NCBI RefSeq assembly: GCF_000473065.1 | Contig: NZ_AXAZ01000011.1 | Span: 117,463-181,462, forward strand | Reading direction: 5' to 3' | DNA from: Bradyrhizobium sp. WSM1743 | Lineage (GTDB): Bacteria; Pseudomonadota; Alphaproteobacteria; Rhizobiales; Xanthobacteraceae | DNA length: 64,000 bases | Part shown: one piece after another, positions 25,452-33,389 of the stretch | Position numbering within the stretch: position 1 is the stretch's first letter | Layout of the letters: each line of letters opens with the position of its first letter | Notes under the pieces: model-generated | What the model saw: the letters and a program-made list of their open reading frames with translations, nothing else | What the model was told of the DNA's origin: nothing | The model's database searches: none | Translations under genes and position numbers: made by a program

Positions 25452-25661
25452 AGGGCTATCGCATTTGACTTGTTGCGGCGGCCTGCGCGCACGCCTCGTC
25501 CTTCGAGACGGCGCTTACGCGCCTCCTCAGGATGAGGCTAATCAGCGTCAGTGCCCTTTGAAGCTGCAGCTACGCACTCCGTCCTCATCCTGAGGAGCCC
25601 GCCTAAAGCGGGCGTCTCGAAGGATGGCCGCAGGGAAAAGCTCTCATATGCGATAGCCCTG
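25452..25661. repeat. type B repeat nested inside a longer inverted repeat
   Basis: The type B element at 25497-25627 is enclosed by perfect 13-bp arms, AGGGCTATCGCAT (25452-25464) and ATGCGATAGCCCT (25649-25661). The whole 210-bp unit could fold into one large cruciform with internal hairpins. The other type B copies (20441, 28067) do not show these outer arms. Confidence 0.85.
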
Positions 25662-25789
25662 CCACTCACCGAGGCCCCGCACGCCGCCGTCGCTTGCGCC
25701 GCTGGCATTCTCGCCGGAGGATGCTAAGCTGTTTCTCGCACCTTCGGACGAGGTGATGTCGACACGGTAGGGGACAACGCGAGGACAAC

Positions 25790-26899
25790 ATGGAAGCCGG
25801 CATGGTCACACCCGCGCCGGCGCTGGTGCGCTTTTCCAGCATTCAGAAGACCTATGATGGCGAGCATCTCGTGGTGAAGAACCTCGATCTCGACATCAGG
25901 AAGGGCGAGTTCATCACCTTGCTCGGCCCGTCGGGCTCGGGCAAGACGACCACGCTGATGATGCTGGCCGGCTTCGAGGTTCCGACGCATGGCGAGATCT
26001 ATCTCGCGGACCGGCCGATCAAGAACGTGCCGCCGCACAAGCGCGACATCGGCATGGTGTTCCAGAACTACGCGCTGTTTCCGCACCTGACGATCGCGGA
26101 AAACATCGCCTTCCCACTATCGGTTCGCAAGTCGAACAAGGCGGAAACGCAGGAGCGCGTCAGCGCAGCGTTGCGCATGATCAAGATGGAAACCCTGGCG
26201 CACCGGCGGCCCGGGCAGCTGTCAGGCGGGCAGCAGCAGCGCGTGGCGCTGGCCCGCGCGCTGGTTTTCAATCCGCAACTCGTGCTGATGGACGAGCCCC
26301 TGGGCGCCCTCGACAAGCGCCTGCGGGAGCAGATGCAGCTGGAGATCAAGCAGCTGCACGAGACGATGGGCATCACGATCGTCTACGTCACCCACGATCA
26401 GAGCGAAGCGCTCACCATGTCGGATCGCATCGCCGTGTTCAACGACGGCATCGTGCAGCAGATCGACCGGCCCGACGCACTGTATGAGCATCCGGTGAAC
26501 AGCTTCGTCGCCCACTTCATCGGCGAGAACAATGTGCTCGCCGGCACCGTCGAGACGATGGAGAAGAACTATTGCCGCGTCGCGCTGGCCGGTGGCGGCA
26601 CGGTGACCGCACGGGCGGTTAACGTGTCAGACGCTGGCGCGTCGACCTCGCTGTCGGTGCGGCCGGAGCGCGTCTCCATTGTCCCGGATGGCACCTCCGG
26701 CGAAGGACCGAACCGGCTGCCGGCGAGGGTGCAGAACTCCATCTATCTCGGAGACCACGCGCTGGCCGTGCTCGATGTCGCCGGCAACGCCGAGTTCATG
26801 GTCAAGCTTCAGCCGGGAGCGCATCACAGCCTGAGACCTGGCGAAACCGTGTCCATCACCTTCCGCCCCGAGGACTGCCTCGCCCTCGACCCCGTCTGA
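25790..26899 (+). CDS. ABC importer ATPase, polyamine/opine type (PotA-like)
   Basis: A 369-residue ATPase energising the importer encoded by the next three genes. Walker A is GPSGSGKTT, followed by the Q-loop region VFQNYALFPHLT, signature LSGGQQQR, Walker B LVLMDEPLGALD and H-loop YVTHDQSEALT. A C-terminal TOBE domain (about residues 285-365) is typical of the PotA/FbpC/MalK group. ATG 25790 has GAGGA just upstream. The substrate class is inferred from the neighbouring PotD-like binding protein. Confidence 0.92.
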   Translation: MEAGMVTPAPALVRFSSIQKTYDGEHLVVKNLDLDIRKGEFITLLGPSGSGKTTTLMMLAGFEVPTHGEIYLADRPIKNVPPHKRDIGMVFQNYALFPHLTIAENIAFPLSVRKSNKAETQERVSAALRMIKMETLAHRRPGQLSGGQQQRVALARALVFNPQLVLMDEPLGALDKRLREQMQLEIKQLHETMGITIVYVTHDQSEALTMSDRIAVFNDGIVQQIDRPDALYEHPVNSFVAHFIGENNVLAGTVETMEKNYCRVALAGGGTVTARAVNVSDAGASTSLSVRPERVSIVPDGTSGEGPNRLPARVQNSIYLGDHALAVLDVAGNAEFMVKLQPGAHHSLRPGETVSITFRPEDCLALDPV

Positions 26900-26965
26900 T
26901 CCAACGCAAAGCGGACCTGAAACAATTAATCTCAACGCAACTCACACGAAGAAGGAACGAAGACC

Positions 26966-28015
26966 ATGCTGAAGCGCAAGATTGCTCTGGGTTTTGCCGC
27001 GGCACTGAGCGCCAGCGCCGCGCTGGCCACGGCCGCAGAGGCCCGTGACCTCACCGTCGTGTCATGGGGTGGCGCGTACCAGGATGCCCAGAAGAAGGTG
27101 TATTTCGAGCCGTTCAAGAAAGCATCCGGCGTTGCGATGAACGACGAATCCTGGGACGGCGGCGTCGGCGTGTTGCGCGCCAAGGTGCAGGGAGGTGCCG
27201 CCACCTGGGACGTCGTCCAGGTCGAAAGCGACGAGCTCGCGGTCGGCTGCGAGGAAGGCCTGTTCGAGAAGCTGGACTATTCCAAGATCGGCGGCGAGGC
27301 CGCCTATATCCCGCCGTCGGTCAATCCTTGCGGCGTCGGCGCCATCCTCTACGATTTCGTTCTCGGCTACGACAAGGACAAGCTGAAGGAGGCCCCGAAA
27401 GGCTGGGCCGACTTCTTCGACACCAAGACGATTCCGGGCAAGCGCGCCCTGCGTCAGGGCCCGAAGACCACGCTGGAGATCGCGCTCATGGCCGACGGCG
27501 TCGCACCGAAGGACGTCTACAAGGTGCTGGCGACCGACGAGGGTGTCGACCGCGCGTTCAGGAAGCTCGACACCATCAAGGGCGACATCGTGTGGTGGAA
27601 GGCCGGCGCCCAGCCGCCGCAATTGCTCGCCTCCGGCGAGGTGGCGATGACCTCGGTCTACAATGGCCGCATCGACACCGCGAACAAGAACGAGAAGAAG
27701 AACTTCGGCATGGTGTGGGACGGCGCGCTGTTCACCCTCGATAGCTGGGTGATCCTGAAGGGCAGCCCGAACAAGGACGCGGCCTACAAGTTCCTGGACT
27801 TCGTCGGCAAGGCGGAGAACCAGTCCAAGCTGTCGGAGAACATTGCCTACGGCACTTCCAACAAGGACGCAGCCGCTCTGCTCGCGCCAGCCGTTCTGAA
27901 AGACCTGCCGACCGCGCCTGACAACATCAAGAACGCGGTCGAGATCAACGTTGGCTTCTGGCTCGAGAACATCGACCGCCTCACGGAGCGCTTCAACAAA
28001 TGGGCGGCGAAATAG
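26966..28015 (+). CDS. extracellular solute-binding protein, PotD-like
   Basis: A 349-residue periplasmic binding protein. The signal peptide ends at residue 25 (ATAAEA), and the mature start RDLTVVSWGGAYQDAQKKVY is characteristic of putrescine/spermidine and related binding proteins (SBP family 8/PotD type). TWDVVQVESDELAVGCEEG and the C-terminal FWLENIDRLTERFNKW support it. It follows the ATPase by 66 bp. A type B repeat separates it from the first permease, which may lower permease expression relative to the binding protein. Confidence 0.9.
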   Translation: MLKRKIALGFAAALSASAALATAAEARDLTVVSWGGAYQDAQKKVYFEPFKKASGVAMNDESWDGGVGVLRAKVQGGAATWDVVQVESDELAVGCEEGLFEKLDYSKIGGEAAYIPPSVNPCGVGAILYDFVLGYDKDKLKEAPKGWADFFDTKTIPGKRALRQGPKTTLEIALMADGVAPKDVYKVLATDEGVDRAFRKLDTIKGDIVWWKAGAQPPQLLASGEVAMTSVYNGRIDTANKNEKKNFGMVWDGALFTLDSWVILKGSPNKDAAYKFLDFVGKAENQSKLSENIAYGTSNKDAAALLAPAVLKDLPTAPDNIKNAVEINVGFWLENIDRLTERFNKWAAK

Positions 28016-28066
28016 CGCGCGGCAGCACCGGCGTGCGGCGCGCATTGGAAGCACCTTCGTTGCGGC

Positions 28067-28199
28067 CATCCTTCGAGACGCCCGCTTTAGGCGGGCTCCT
28101 CAGGATGAGGACGGAGTGCGCGGCGGCCATGTCACACGCGCCGATGTCGATGAGCCTCATCCTGAGGAGACCGCGAAGCGGTCGTCTCGAACGACGAGG
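28067..28199. repeat. type B repeat inside the polyamine ABC operon
   Basis: CATCCTTCGAGACGCCCG...GGGCTCCTCAGGATGAGG and CCTCATCCTGAGGAGACC...GTCTCGAACGACGAGG. It lies between the binding-protein and permease genes, all on the plus strand. Confidence 0.85.
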
Positions 28200-28262
28200 C
28201 GCGCGCTCAGGCTGTTCCCAACCTGAAATGGTGAGGAATGTCTGGTCGACGGGGTTTATGCC

Positions 28263-29525
28263 ATGACGGTAACGTCCCCAACCGGCGCCGATGTGTCGAC
28301 CGAGGTGCCGCTCAAGCGCCGGTTGCGGCGTGCGGAGCGGACACGCCAGGTCAAGGCATTGGCGCTGGTCGCACCGCTTCTCGTCTTCCTGCTCTTCACC
28401 TTCGCCGGGCCCATCACCGGCATGCTGTGGCGCGCGGTCGATGACCGGGAGGTGCGTCAGGTTCTGCCGCACACGATCGCGGCTCTCGCCGACTGGAACG
28501 GCAAGGACCTGCCGGACGAGAAGGCTTATGCGGCGCTGGCAAGCGACATCCAGGCGGCGCGCGCCGCCGGCACAATTGCGATTGCGGCCAAGCGGCTCAA
28601 CTACGCCCTGAACGGCTTTCGCACCATCCTCACCAGCACGTCGCGCAATCTGAAGGCGATGCCGCAGGCAGGCACGGCAAAGGAGACATTGGGCAAGATC
28701 AACCCGGCCTGGCGCGAGCGCAGCACCTGGACGACGATCAAGGACGCCGGCGGCCCGGTGACCGGCTTCTACCTGCTGGCGGCGCTCGACCTGACACGGA
28801 ACGCGGACGGCGCGGTCGTCGCGGCGCCGCCGGACCAGGCCATTTACCGCGAGGTCTTCACTCGCACCTTCGTCATCAGCCTCAGCGTCACCATCCTCTG
28901 CCTGATTCTCGGTTTCCCGGTCGCCTACTTGCTGGCAACGCTGCCGCCGGTGCGGTCGAACCTGCTGATGATCTTCGTCCTGCTGCCGTTCTGGACGTCG
29001 CTTCTGGTCCGCACTTGCGCCTGGATCGTGCTGTTGCAGAGCAAGGGCGTCGTGAACGACAGCCTGCTCTGGCTTGGCATCATCGACGCGCCTTTGCGCC
29101 TGATCTACAACCGCTTCGGTGTCTGCGTGGCGATGACCCACGTGCTCCTGCCTTTCATGATCCTGCCGCTCTACAGCAGCATGAAGGCGATCTCGCCCGC
29201 TTACATGCGTGCCGCCACCTCGCTCGGTGCGCCACCTCTCACCGCTTTCCTGCGGATCTACCTGCCGCAGACCCTGCCCGGCATCGGCGCCGGAAGCCTG
29301 CTCGTCTTCATCCTGGCGCTCGGCTACTACATCACGCCGGCCCTCGTCGGCGGCGCCGCCGACCAGATGATCAGCTACTTCATCGCGCTCTACACGACCG
29401 AGACGGCCAATTGGGGCCTTGCTTCGGCACTGGGCGCGGTGCTGCTGCTGGCCACGCTCCTGCTCGCCCTCGTCTACGGCAGGCTGGTGCAGGGCCAGCA
29501 GGTCACGGGAGGCATGAAGAATTGA
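28263..29525 (+). CDS. ABC importer permease, PotB-like with enlarged periplasmic loop
   Basis: A 420-residue inner-membrane permease. The first helix is at about residues 33-53. A hydrophilic segment of about 140 residues follows before helix 2 (near 200), whereas PotB (about 285 residues) has a short loop there. The remaining helices carry the EAA motif region (YMRAATSLGAPPLTAFLRIY) that couples to the ATPase. The loop must face the periplasm and may contact the binding protein. It overlaps the next permease by four bases. Confidence 0.88.
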   Translation: MTVTSPTGADVSTEVPLKRRLRRAERTRQVKALALVAPLLVFLLFTFAGPITGMLWRAVDDREVRQVLPHTIAALADWNGKDLPDEKAYAALASDIQAARAAGTIAIAAKRLNYALNGFRTILTSTSRNLKAMPQAGTAKETLGKINPAWRERSTWTTIKDAGGPVTGFYLLAALDLTRNADGAVVAAPPDQAIYREVFTRTFVISLSVTILCLILGFPVAYLLATLPPVRSNLLMIFVLLPFWTSLLVRTCAWIVLLQSKGVVNDSLLWLGIIDAPLRLIYNRFGVCVAMTHVLLPFMILPLYSSMKAISPAYMRAATSLGAPPLTAFLRIYLPQTLPGIGAGSLLVFILALGYYITPALVGGAADQMISYFIALYTTETANWGLASALGAVLLLATLLLALVYGRLVQGQQVTGGMKN

Positions 29526-30352
29526 GCGATCATTCCTCCCTCCGCACGCCCAGCCAGCGCATCGCGTGGACCGCGACGCTCATCGTCTCGACGCTGGTTT
29601 TCATCTTCCTGATCGCGCCGATCCTTGCGATCATGCCGCTGTCCTTCAGCTCGGGCTCGTACCTGACCTATCCGCTGCCGGGCCTCTCCTTGCGCTGGTA
29701 CGACGACTTCATCAATTCGCCACGCTGGATGAATTCCCTGAAGAACAGCATGATCATCGGCATCGCCTCGACGCTGCTGTCGATGGTCCTTGGCACGCTG
29801 GCCGCGCTGGGGCTGGCGCAGTGGAAGAGCCGGTTCAAGCCGCTCGTGCTGGCTTTCGTGCTGTCGCCGGTCGTCGTGCCTGGTGTCATCACCGCGGTCG
29901 GCCTGTATTTCTTCTTCGCGCCGATCGGACTGACCGGCAGTTATGTCGGCCTGATCCTGGCCCACACCGCGCTGGCGACACCCTTCGTGGTGATCACGGT
30001 CGGGGCGACGTTGCAAAGCTTCGACACCAATCTGGCACGCGCCGCCGCCTCGCTCGGCGCCTCGCCAATCTACGCATTCCGCCGCGTGATCCTGCCGCTG
30101 ATCCTGCCTGGCCTCGCGTCAGGCGCGCTGTTCGCCTTCGCAACCAGCTTCGACGAGGTGGTCATCGTGCTGTTCATGGCAGGTCCCGAGCAGCGCACCC
30201 TGCCGCGCGAGATGTTCAGCGGCATCCGCGAGAACATCAGCCCGACCATCACGGCCGCGGCGGTGATCTTGACGACGGTATCGATCATCCTCCTCGCCAC
30301 CCTGGAGGCCTTGCGCCGGCGCAACGAACGGCTCAAGGGTGGCGGCGCGTGA
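29522..30352 (+). CDS. ABC importer permease, PotC-like (TTG start)
   Basis: A 276-residue permease with six predicted helices. Helix 1 is LIVSTLVFIFLIAPILAIM, and the EAA loop is LARAAASLGASPIYAFRRVI. The reading frame begins at a TTG (29522) overlapping the TGA of the previous permease (TTGA), with GGGAGG about nine bases upstream; no ATG fits before the first helix. The arrangement implies translational coupling and equal amounts of both permeases. A strong terminator follows at 30394, ending the four-gene importer operon. Confidence 0.88.
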   Translation: MSDHSSLRTPSQRIAWTATLIVSTLVFIFLIAPILAIMPLSFSSGSYLTYPLPGLSLRWYDDFINSPRWMNSLKNSMIIGIASTLLSMVLGTLAALGLAQWKSRFKPLVLAFVLSPVVVPGVITAVGLYFFFAPIGLTGSYVGLILAHTALATPFVVITVGATLQSFDTNLARAAASLGASPIYAFRRVILPLILPGLASGALFAFATSFDEVVIVLFMAGPEQRTLPREMFSGIRENISPTITAAAVILTTVSIILLATLEALRRRNERLKGGGA

Positions 30353-30393
30353 CTGGCAGCGCCGCATCAGGCGAGGTGAAACAGGACACGACA

Positions 30394-30427
30394 GCGCGCC
30401 CAGTGAAAACCGGGCGCGCTTCGTTTG
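30394..30427 (+). terminator. rho-independent terminator of the polyamine ABC operon
   Basis: Perfect 8-bp arms GCGCGCCC/GGGCGCGC around AGTGAAAACC, followed by TTCGTTT. Confidence 0.8.
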
Positions 30428-30446
30428 GGCAGTTACGCGAGCCGCA

Positions 30447-30965
30447 TTACTCCGAGTACTTGAACTCGGGCATGTTCTTCAGCTCGTCCTTGCTCGCGTT
30501 GAACACGGCGTGGTCGGGATACCATTTCGACGCGGGCGACGTTGTGGCCGTCGCCGTCTTGTCGGTACCGGTCGCTGCGCCGGTCGTCGTGGCCGGCCGA
30601 CCGGGCGGGCTGGTGGCCGCTGTGCCGCTGTAGACGACGGGCTCGTTGACGAACTTCAGCTTCTCGTAGGGCACCGCAACCAGATGCTCGCCCATGCCGA
30701 GGAAGCCGCCGACGCCGATCACGGCGATCTTGATGTTACCGTTCTTGTCCATCAAGAGGTCGTTGATCGAGCCGATATTCTCGTTGGCCTCGTTATAGAC
30801 CTTCACGCCCGACATCTTCGATATTCGCCACTGGTCGGACGCGCTCGTCGTCGTGGCGGTGGCCGCGGTCGGCGCCTTGTCGGTGGTGGCGGTCGGCGCT
30901 TGCGCGAACGCAGCGGTCGCGAGCAGTGCTGTGCCAGCAAGGCCGGCAACGATCGATTTCATCAT
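30447..30965 (-). CDS. secreted PRC-barrel domain protein
   Basis: A 172-residue exported protein. The signal peptide is residues 1-21 (ATAAFAQ), then comes a Thr/Ala-rich spacer. The PRC-barrel spans about residues 45-110 (ISKMSGVKVYNEANENIGSI, DLLMDKNGNIKIAVIGVGGFLG), and a Thr/Pro-rich stretch and a short charged tail follow. PRC-barrel proteins of this exported type are common in rhizobia, often in stress regulons; their role is unknown. Start ATG 30965 or 30962, with GGAGAGG upstream. A candidate EcfG-type promoter lies 38 bp before the start. Confidence 0.85.
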   Translation of the reverse strand: MMKSIVAGLAGTALLATAAFAQAPTATTDKAPTAATATTTSASDQWRISKMSGVKVYNEANENIGSINDLLMDKNGNIKIAVIGVGGFLGMGEHLVAVPYEKLKFVNEPVVYSGTAATSPPGRPATTTGAATGTDKTATATTSPASKWYPDHAVFNASKDELKNMPEFKYSE

Positions 30966-31002
30966 GGTGTCCTCTCCTTCCACGAAAACCTTGTGAAGAG
31001 AA

Positions 31003-31027
31003 AACAGCGCTGATCACGCGCGGTTCC
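31003..31027 (-). promoter_or_regulatory. candidate sigma-EcfG promoter of the PRC-barrel gene
   Basis: On the minus strand GGAAC (31027-31023), 16 bp, then TGTT (31006-31003), close to the alphaproteobacterial general stress consensus GGAAC-N16/17-CGTT. The spacing to the start codon (38 bp) is suitable. Further out, TGTTCCT/AGGAACA (31080-31102) is a separate 7-bp inverted repeat. Confidence 0.5.
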
Positions 31028-31190
31028 GTGCGTGCCGCAATTTCGTCGCGCAATGCGCGAGCGGAGAATTCACAGGGCTTGTTCCTGCGTCACTTAGGAA
31101 CATATTGCGATGCACGCTCCGGCGGCTATCTGTTCACGCCGAGAACTGAAGCGGTCGCGACGCCTCCGAGCAGCTGAGCGAGCGCCGACG

Positions 31191-32076
31191 ATGAAGCCGT
31201 TCGGGGGCCATCAGTGGGCAGATTGCCGCGCCGGTGCTGGCGTCGACCGTCGCGCTCCATCTCGTCACCACCCCTTTCCTGATCAGCTGGCCGGGACCGC
31301 CCGGATGCGGCGCCGGACGGCGCCCATCAATTGACCGATGCCGCATTGCTGCCCGGCGGGGCCGAGCCCGGCGTGCGTCCGCGCCTCGTCACCGATCTTG
31401 CGCGCGCCTTCCCCAGCCTCGGCATCGAGATGCTGGCGCCCGGCACTGCGATCGTCGAGACGGGCGACGGTCCGCACCTGCACGGAATGCGCCCTGCGTG
31501 CCGAGTTCATCGAGGACGAGGGCAACCGCAAGCGCATGCTGATCGATCTCGACCAGATGCGCGCGATGCTGGAATCGGTGCTGTCGCTCCTGCGCGACGA
31601 CCGCAAGATCGAGGCGGTGACGCTGGTCGACATCGCCAGCACGCTCCAGCTCGTCGCCGACCAGTTCGGCGACATGGGCTATGCCGTGCATTATGACGGG
31701 CCCGGCGTCCGCGACCACTGCCGCGCGGCCCGACGATCTGCATCGCGGCGTCACCAACCTGGTCGAGAACGCGGTGCGCTTCGGCGCCGAGGTGACGATC
31801 CGCCTCGACGTATCCGGCACGACGCTCGTCATCGATGTCGAGGACGACGGCCCCGGCATTTCGGATGCGCGCAAGCAGGAGATGCTGGAGCCGTTCGTGC
31901 GCGGCGACGACGCGCGCACCATGGACGAGTCCACCCGCTTCGGGCTCGGCCTGTCGATCGCGCGCGCGATCGCGCTCGCCCATGGCGGCGAGCTGTCGCT
32001 GCACGATCGCAAGCCGCATGGCTTGATCGCGCGGATGCAATTGCCGGTCTCGCAGGCGCCGCGGCTCGCGGCGTGA
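31191..32076 (+). pseudogene. decayed two-component sensor histidine kinase
   Basis: Kinase-like protein segments continue across three frames without a common start. An N-terminal membrane segment (LASTVALHLVTTPFLI, about 31234) gives way to a periplasmic-like part (PRLVTDLARAFPSLGIEML, from 31331). A third frame follows with the tail of the dimerisation domain (LRAEFIEDEGNRKRMLIDLD), and another shift near 31700 leads to a good ATPase half (LVENAVRF N-box, DDGPGI G1, FGLGLSI G2). Near 31487 the sequence jumps from the periplasmic part straight to LRAEF, so the second helix, the HAMP region and the phospho-accepting His motif are missing. No adjacent response regulator remains. Several frameshifts plus this deletion make a functional kinase impossible. 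Confidence 0.8.
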
Positions 32077-32084
32077 GCGCCTCC

Positions 32085-32300
32085 CTACGCCGCGAGCGGC
32101 GGGCGCTCGATGGCCCGATGCGGAAAGATCGCCACCGCCTCGAAGCGATAATTGCAGGCGTGGCAGGTCCAGAGATAGGAGACGCGTCCCTCACCCGGCT
32201 CGATCCAATCGGGCTGCGCGATCGGCGTGCCGCACTGGGCGCAAGGATTATCTCTGGGGATGTCGTCGGTGTGTGCAGTGACCAGGTTAGCTTTTGTCAT
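32085..32300 (-). CDS. small zinc-ribbon protein
   Basis: A 71-residue cytoplasmic protein with four cysteines as two knuckles, Cys20/Cys23 (CAQC) and Cys46/Cys49 (CHAC), a classical zinc-ribbon spacing. ATG 32300 has GAGAGG upstream; the longer frame to 32387 is not needed. It may bind nucleic acid or only be structural. Its stop is 8 bp from the end of the decayed kinase, convergent with it. From 32301 to 32533 there is only the divergent upstream region of this gene and the transglycosylase. Confidence 0.7.
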   Translation of the reverse strand: MTKANLVTAHTDDIPRDNPCAQCGTPIAQPDWIEPGEGRVSYLWTCHACNYRFEAVAIFPHRAIERPPLAA

Positions 32301-32533
32301 GGCACCTCTCCCGATTTGCAGCGCTTGCATACTCGCTTTCGCGGACCACCGCGAATAGACAGGCGCGCTGTCGCGAGCGGGGGTCATCCGCCCCGAAAAG
32401 CCCGATTACGCCAGCTTTGAGTCGTAACGGCGGCACGGCAACGCAAAAACGTTAACGGCGGCGTTTGGTCACATCATCGCCGCGTTCGGGTTGCGTAACG
32501 GCAGGTGGGCGCAGGCCACTTAAGGGATATCTG

Positions 32534-33082
32534 ATGAAAATTTTACGCATTGTCGCGCTGCTCGCGGCCGGATTGACGTTGCCGCAGGCGGCATTCGCCG
32601 GTGAAGCCGAATACGCCGAGATGGTTGCAGCCCATGCCCGCGCCAATGGCGTGCCGGAGGCGCTGGTGCATCGTGTCATCATGCGCGAAAGCCGCTATCA
32701 GCCGCACCTCGTCGGCCGTGGCGGCACCATCGGGCTGATGCAGATCAAGCTCGCGACCGCGCGCGGGGTCGGCTACACCGGCGATGCCGCCGGCCTGCGC
32801 GAGCCCAACACCAACCTCACTTATGCGGTCAAGTACCTCGCCGGCGCCTATCGCGCCGCCAATGGCGACCACGCCCGAGCTGTGCGTTATTTCGCGGGCG
32901 GCTATTACTACGCTGCAAAGCGGCAGCGGCAGGAGGCCGTGCAGGTCGCCAATATGGGCGCGACCAATATGGGCGAGACCTGGCTCGAGCCGAACGGCAA
33001 TCCGCAGCCGATGTTTGGCACGCCGCCGCGCCGGAAGCTGGCGCAGAGCGTCCGCAACGCGCGGGCGCAGGCCTTGAAGTAG
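32534..33082 (+). CDS. lytic transglycosylase (SLT domain)
   Basis: A 182-residue exported muramidase-like enzyme that cleaves the glycan backbone of peptidoglycan with formation of 1,6-anhydromuramic acid. The signal peptide is residues 1-22 (QAAFA). The catalytic Glu52 is in MRESRYQP, followed by GLMQIKLATARGVGY, NLTYAVKYLAGAY and AVRYFAGGYY, the standard order of SLT motifs. ATG 32534 has AAGGGATA upstream. The small size matches the soluble family 1 minimal enzymes. No partner gene is adjacent. Confidence 0.9.
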   Translation: MKILRIVALLAAGLTLPQAAFAGEAEYAEMVAAHARANGVPEALVHRVIMRESRYQPHLVGRGGTIGLMQIKLATARGVGYTGDAAGLREPNTNLTYAVKYLAGAYRAANGDHARAVRYFAGGYYYAAKRQRQEAVQVANMGATNMGETWLEPNGNPQPMFGTPPRRKLAQSVRNARAQALK

Positions 33083-33084
33083 TT

Positions 33085-33220
33085 CGTGTCCCGGGCAAGC
33101 TGCGGCGCAAAAGCGCCGCGGCGCTGAACCGGGACCCAGCGCCCCACGCAAAAATGGGCCCCGGCTCTGCGACGCATCACGCCGCCAAGAAGCGGCGCGC
33201 TGCATCGCGTCCGGGGCACG
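33085..33220. repeat. type F repeat
   Basis: Starts CGTGTCCCGGGCAAGC, continues through GCGGCGC- and GGGCCCCGGCTCTGCG-type segments, and ends GCATCGCGTCCGGGGCACG. A second copy lies at 39443-39565. Confidence 0.8.
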
Positions 33221-33242
33221 TGCAGTTCCGTGCCAACACGCG

Positions 33243-33271
33243 TTGACCACCCCGCCCCGCTGGCATACATT
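33243..33271 (+). promoter_or_regulatory. sigma-70 promoter of the thiamine operon
   Basis: TTGACC (33243-33248), a 17-bp spacer, then TACATT (33266-33271). The expected start of transcription near 33278 coincides with the first base-paired region of the TPP riboswitch. Confidence 0.65.
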
Positions 33272-33279
33272 AAACCCGT

Positions 33280-33385
33280 TCCGAGGGGTGCTCCGAGGAG
33301 GAGCTGAGATACCGCTAAATGGGCAATTCGGCCCAGGACCGCGGTGACCCTTTGAACCTGATCCGGGTCATGCCGGCGAAGGGAC
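33280..33385 (+). promoter_or_regulatory. TPP riboswitch (THI element)
   Basis: The conserved THI-box parts are in order: GAGGGGTGC near 33283, GCTGAGAT (33303-33310), then ACCCTTTGAACCTGATCCGG (33347-33366) and GCCGGCGAAGGGA (33372-33384). The closing strand AAGGGA lies only five bases before the thiO start codon, so it can itself serve as the ribosome site. Binding of thiamine pyrophosphate would then hide it, which means control at translation initiation rather than termination. Confidence 0.93.
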
Positions 33386-33389
33386 AGGG

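Noticed and set aside
20441..28199. Regular repeats considered as a CRISPR array
   Set aside because: The copies are kilobases apart, palindromic, lie in separate gaps and have no unique spacers or cas genes.
31681..32076. 131-residue ATPase ORF considered as an independent gene
   Set aside because: It begins inside the kinase core without a ribosome site and continues from neighbouring frames; it is the end of the decayed kinase.
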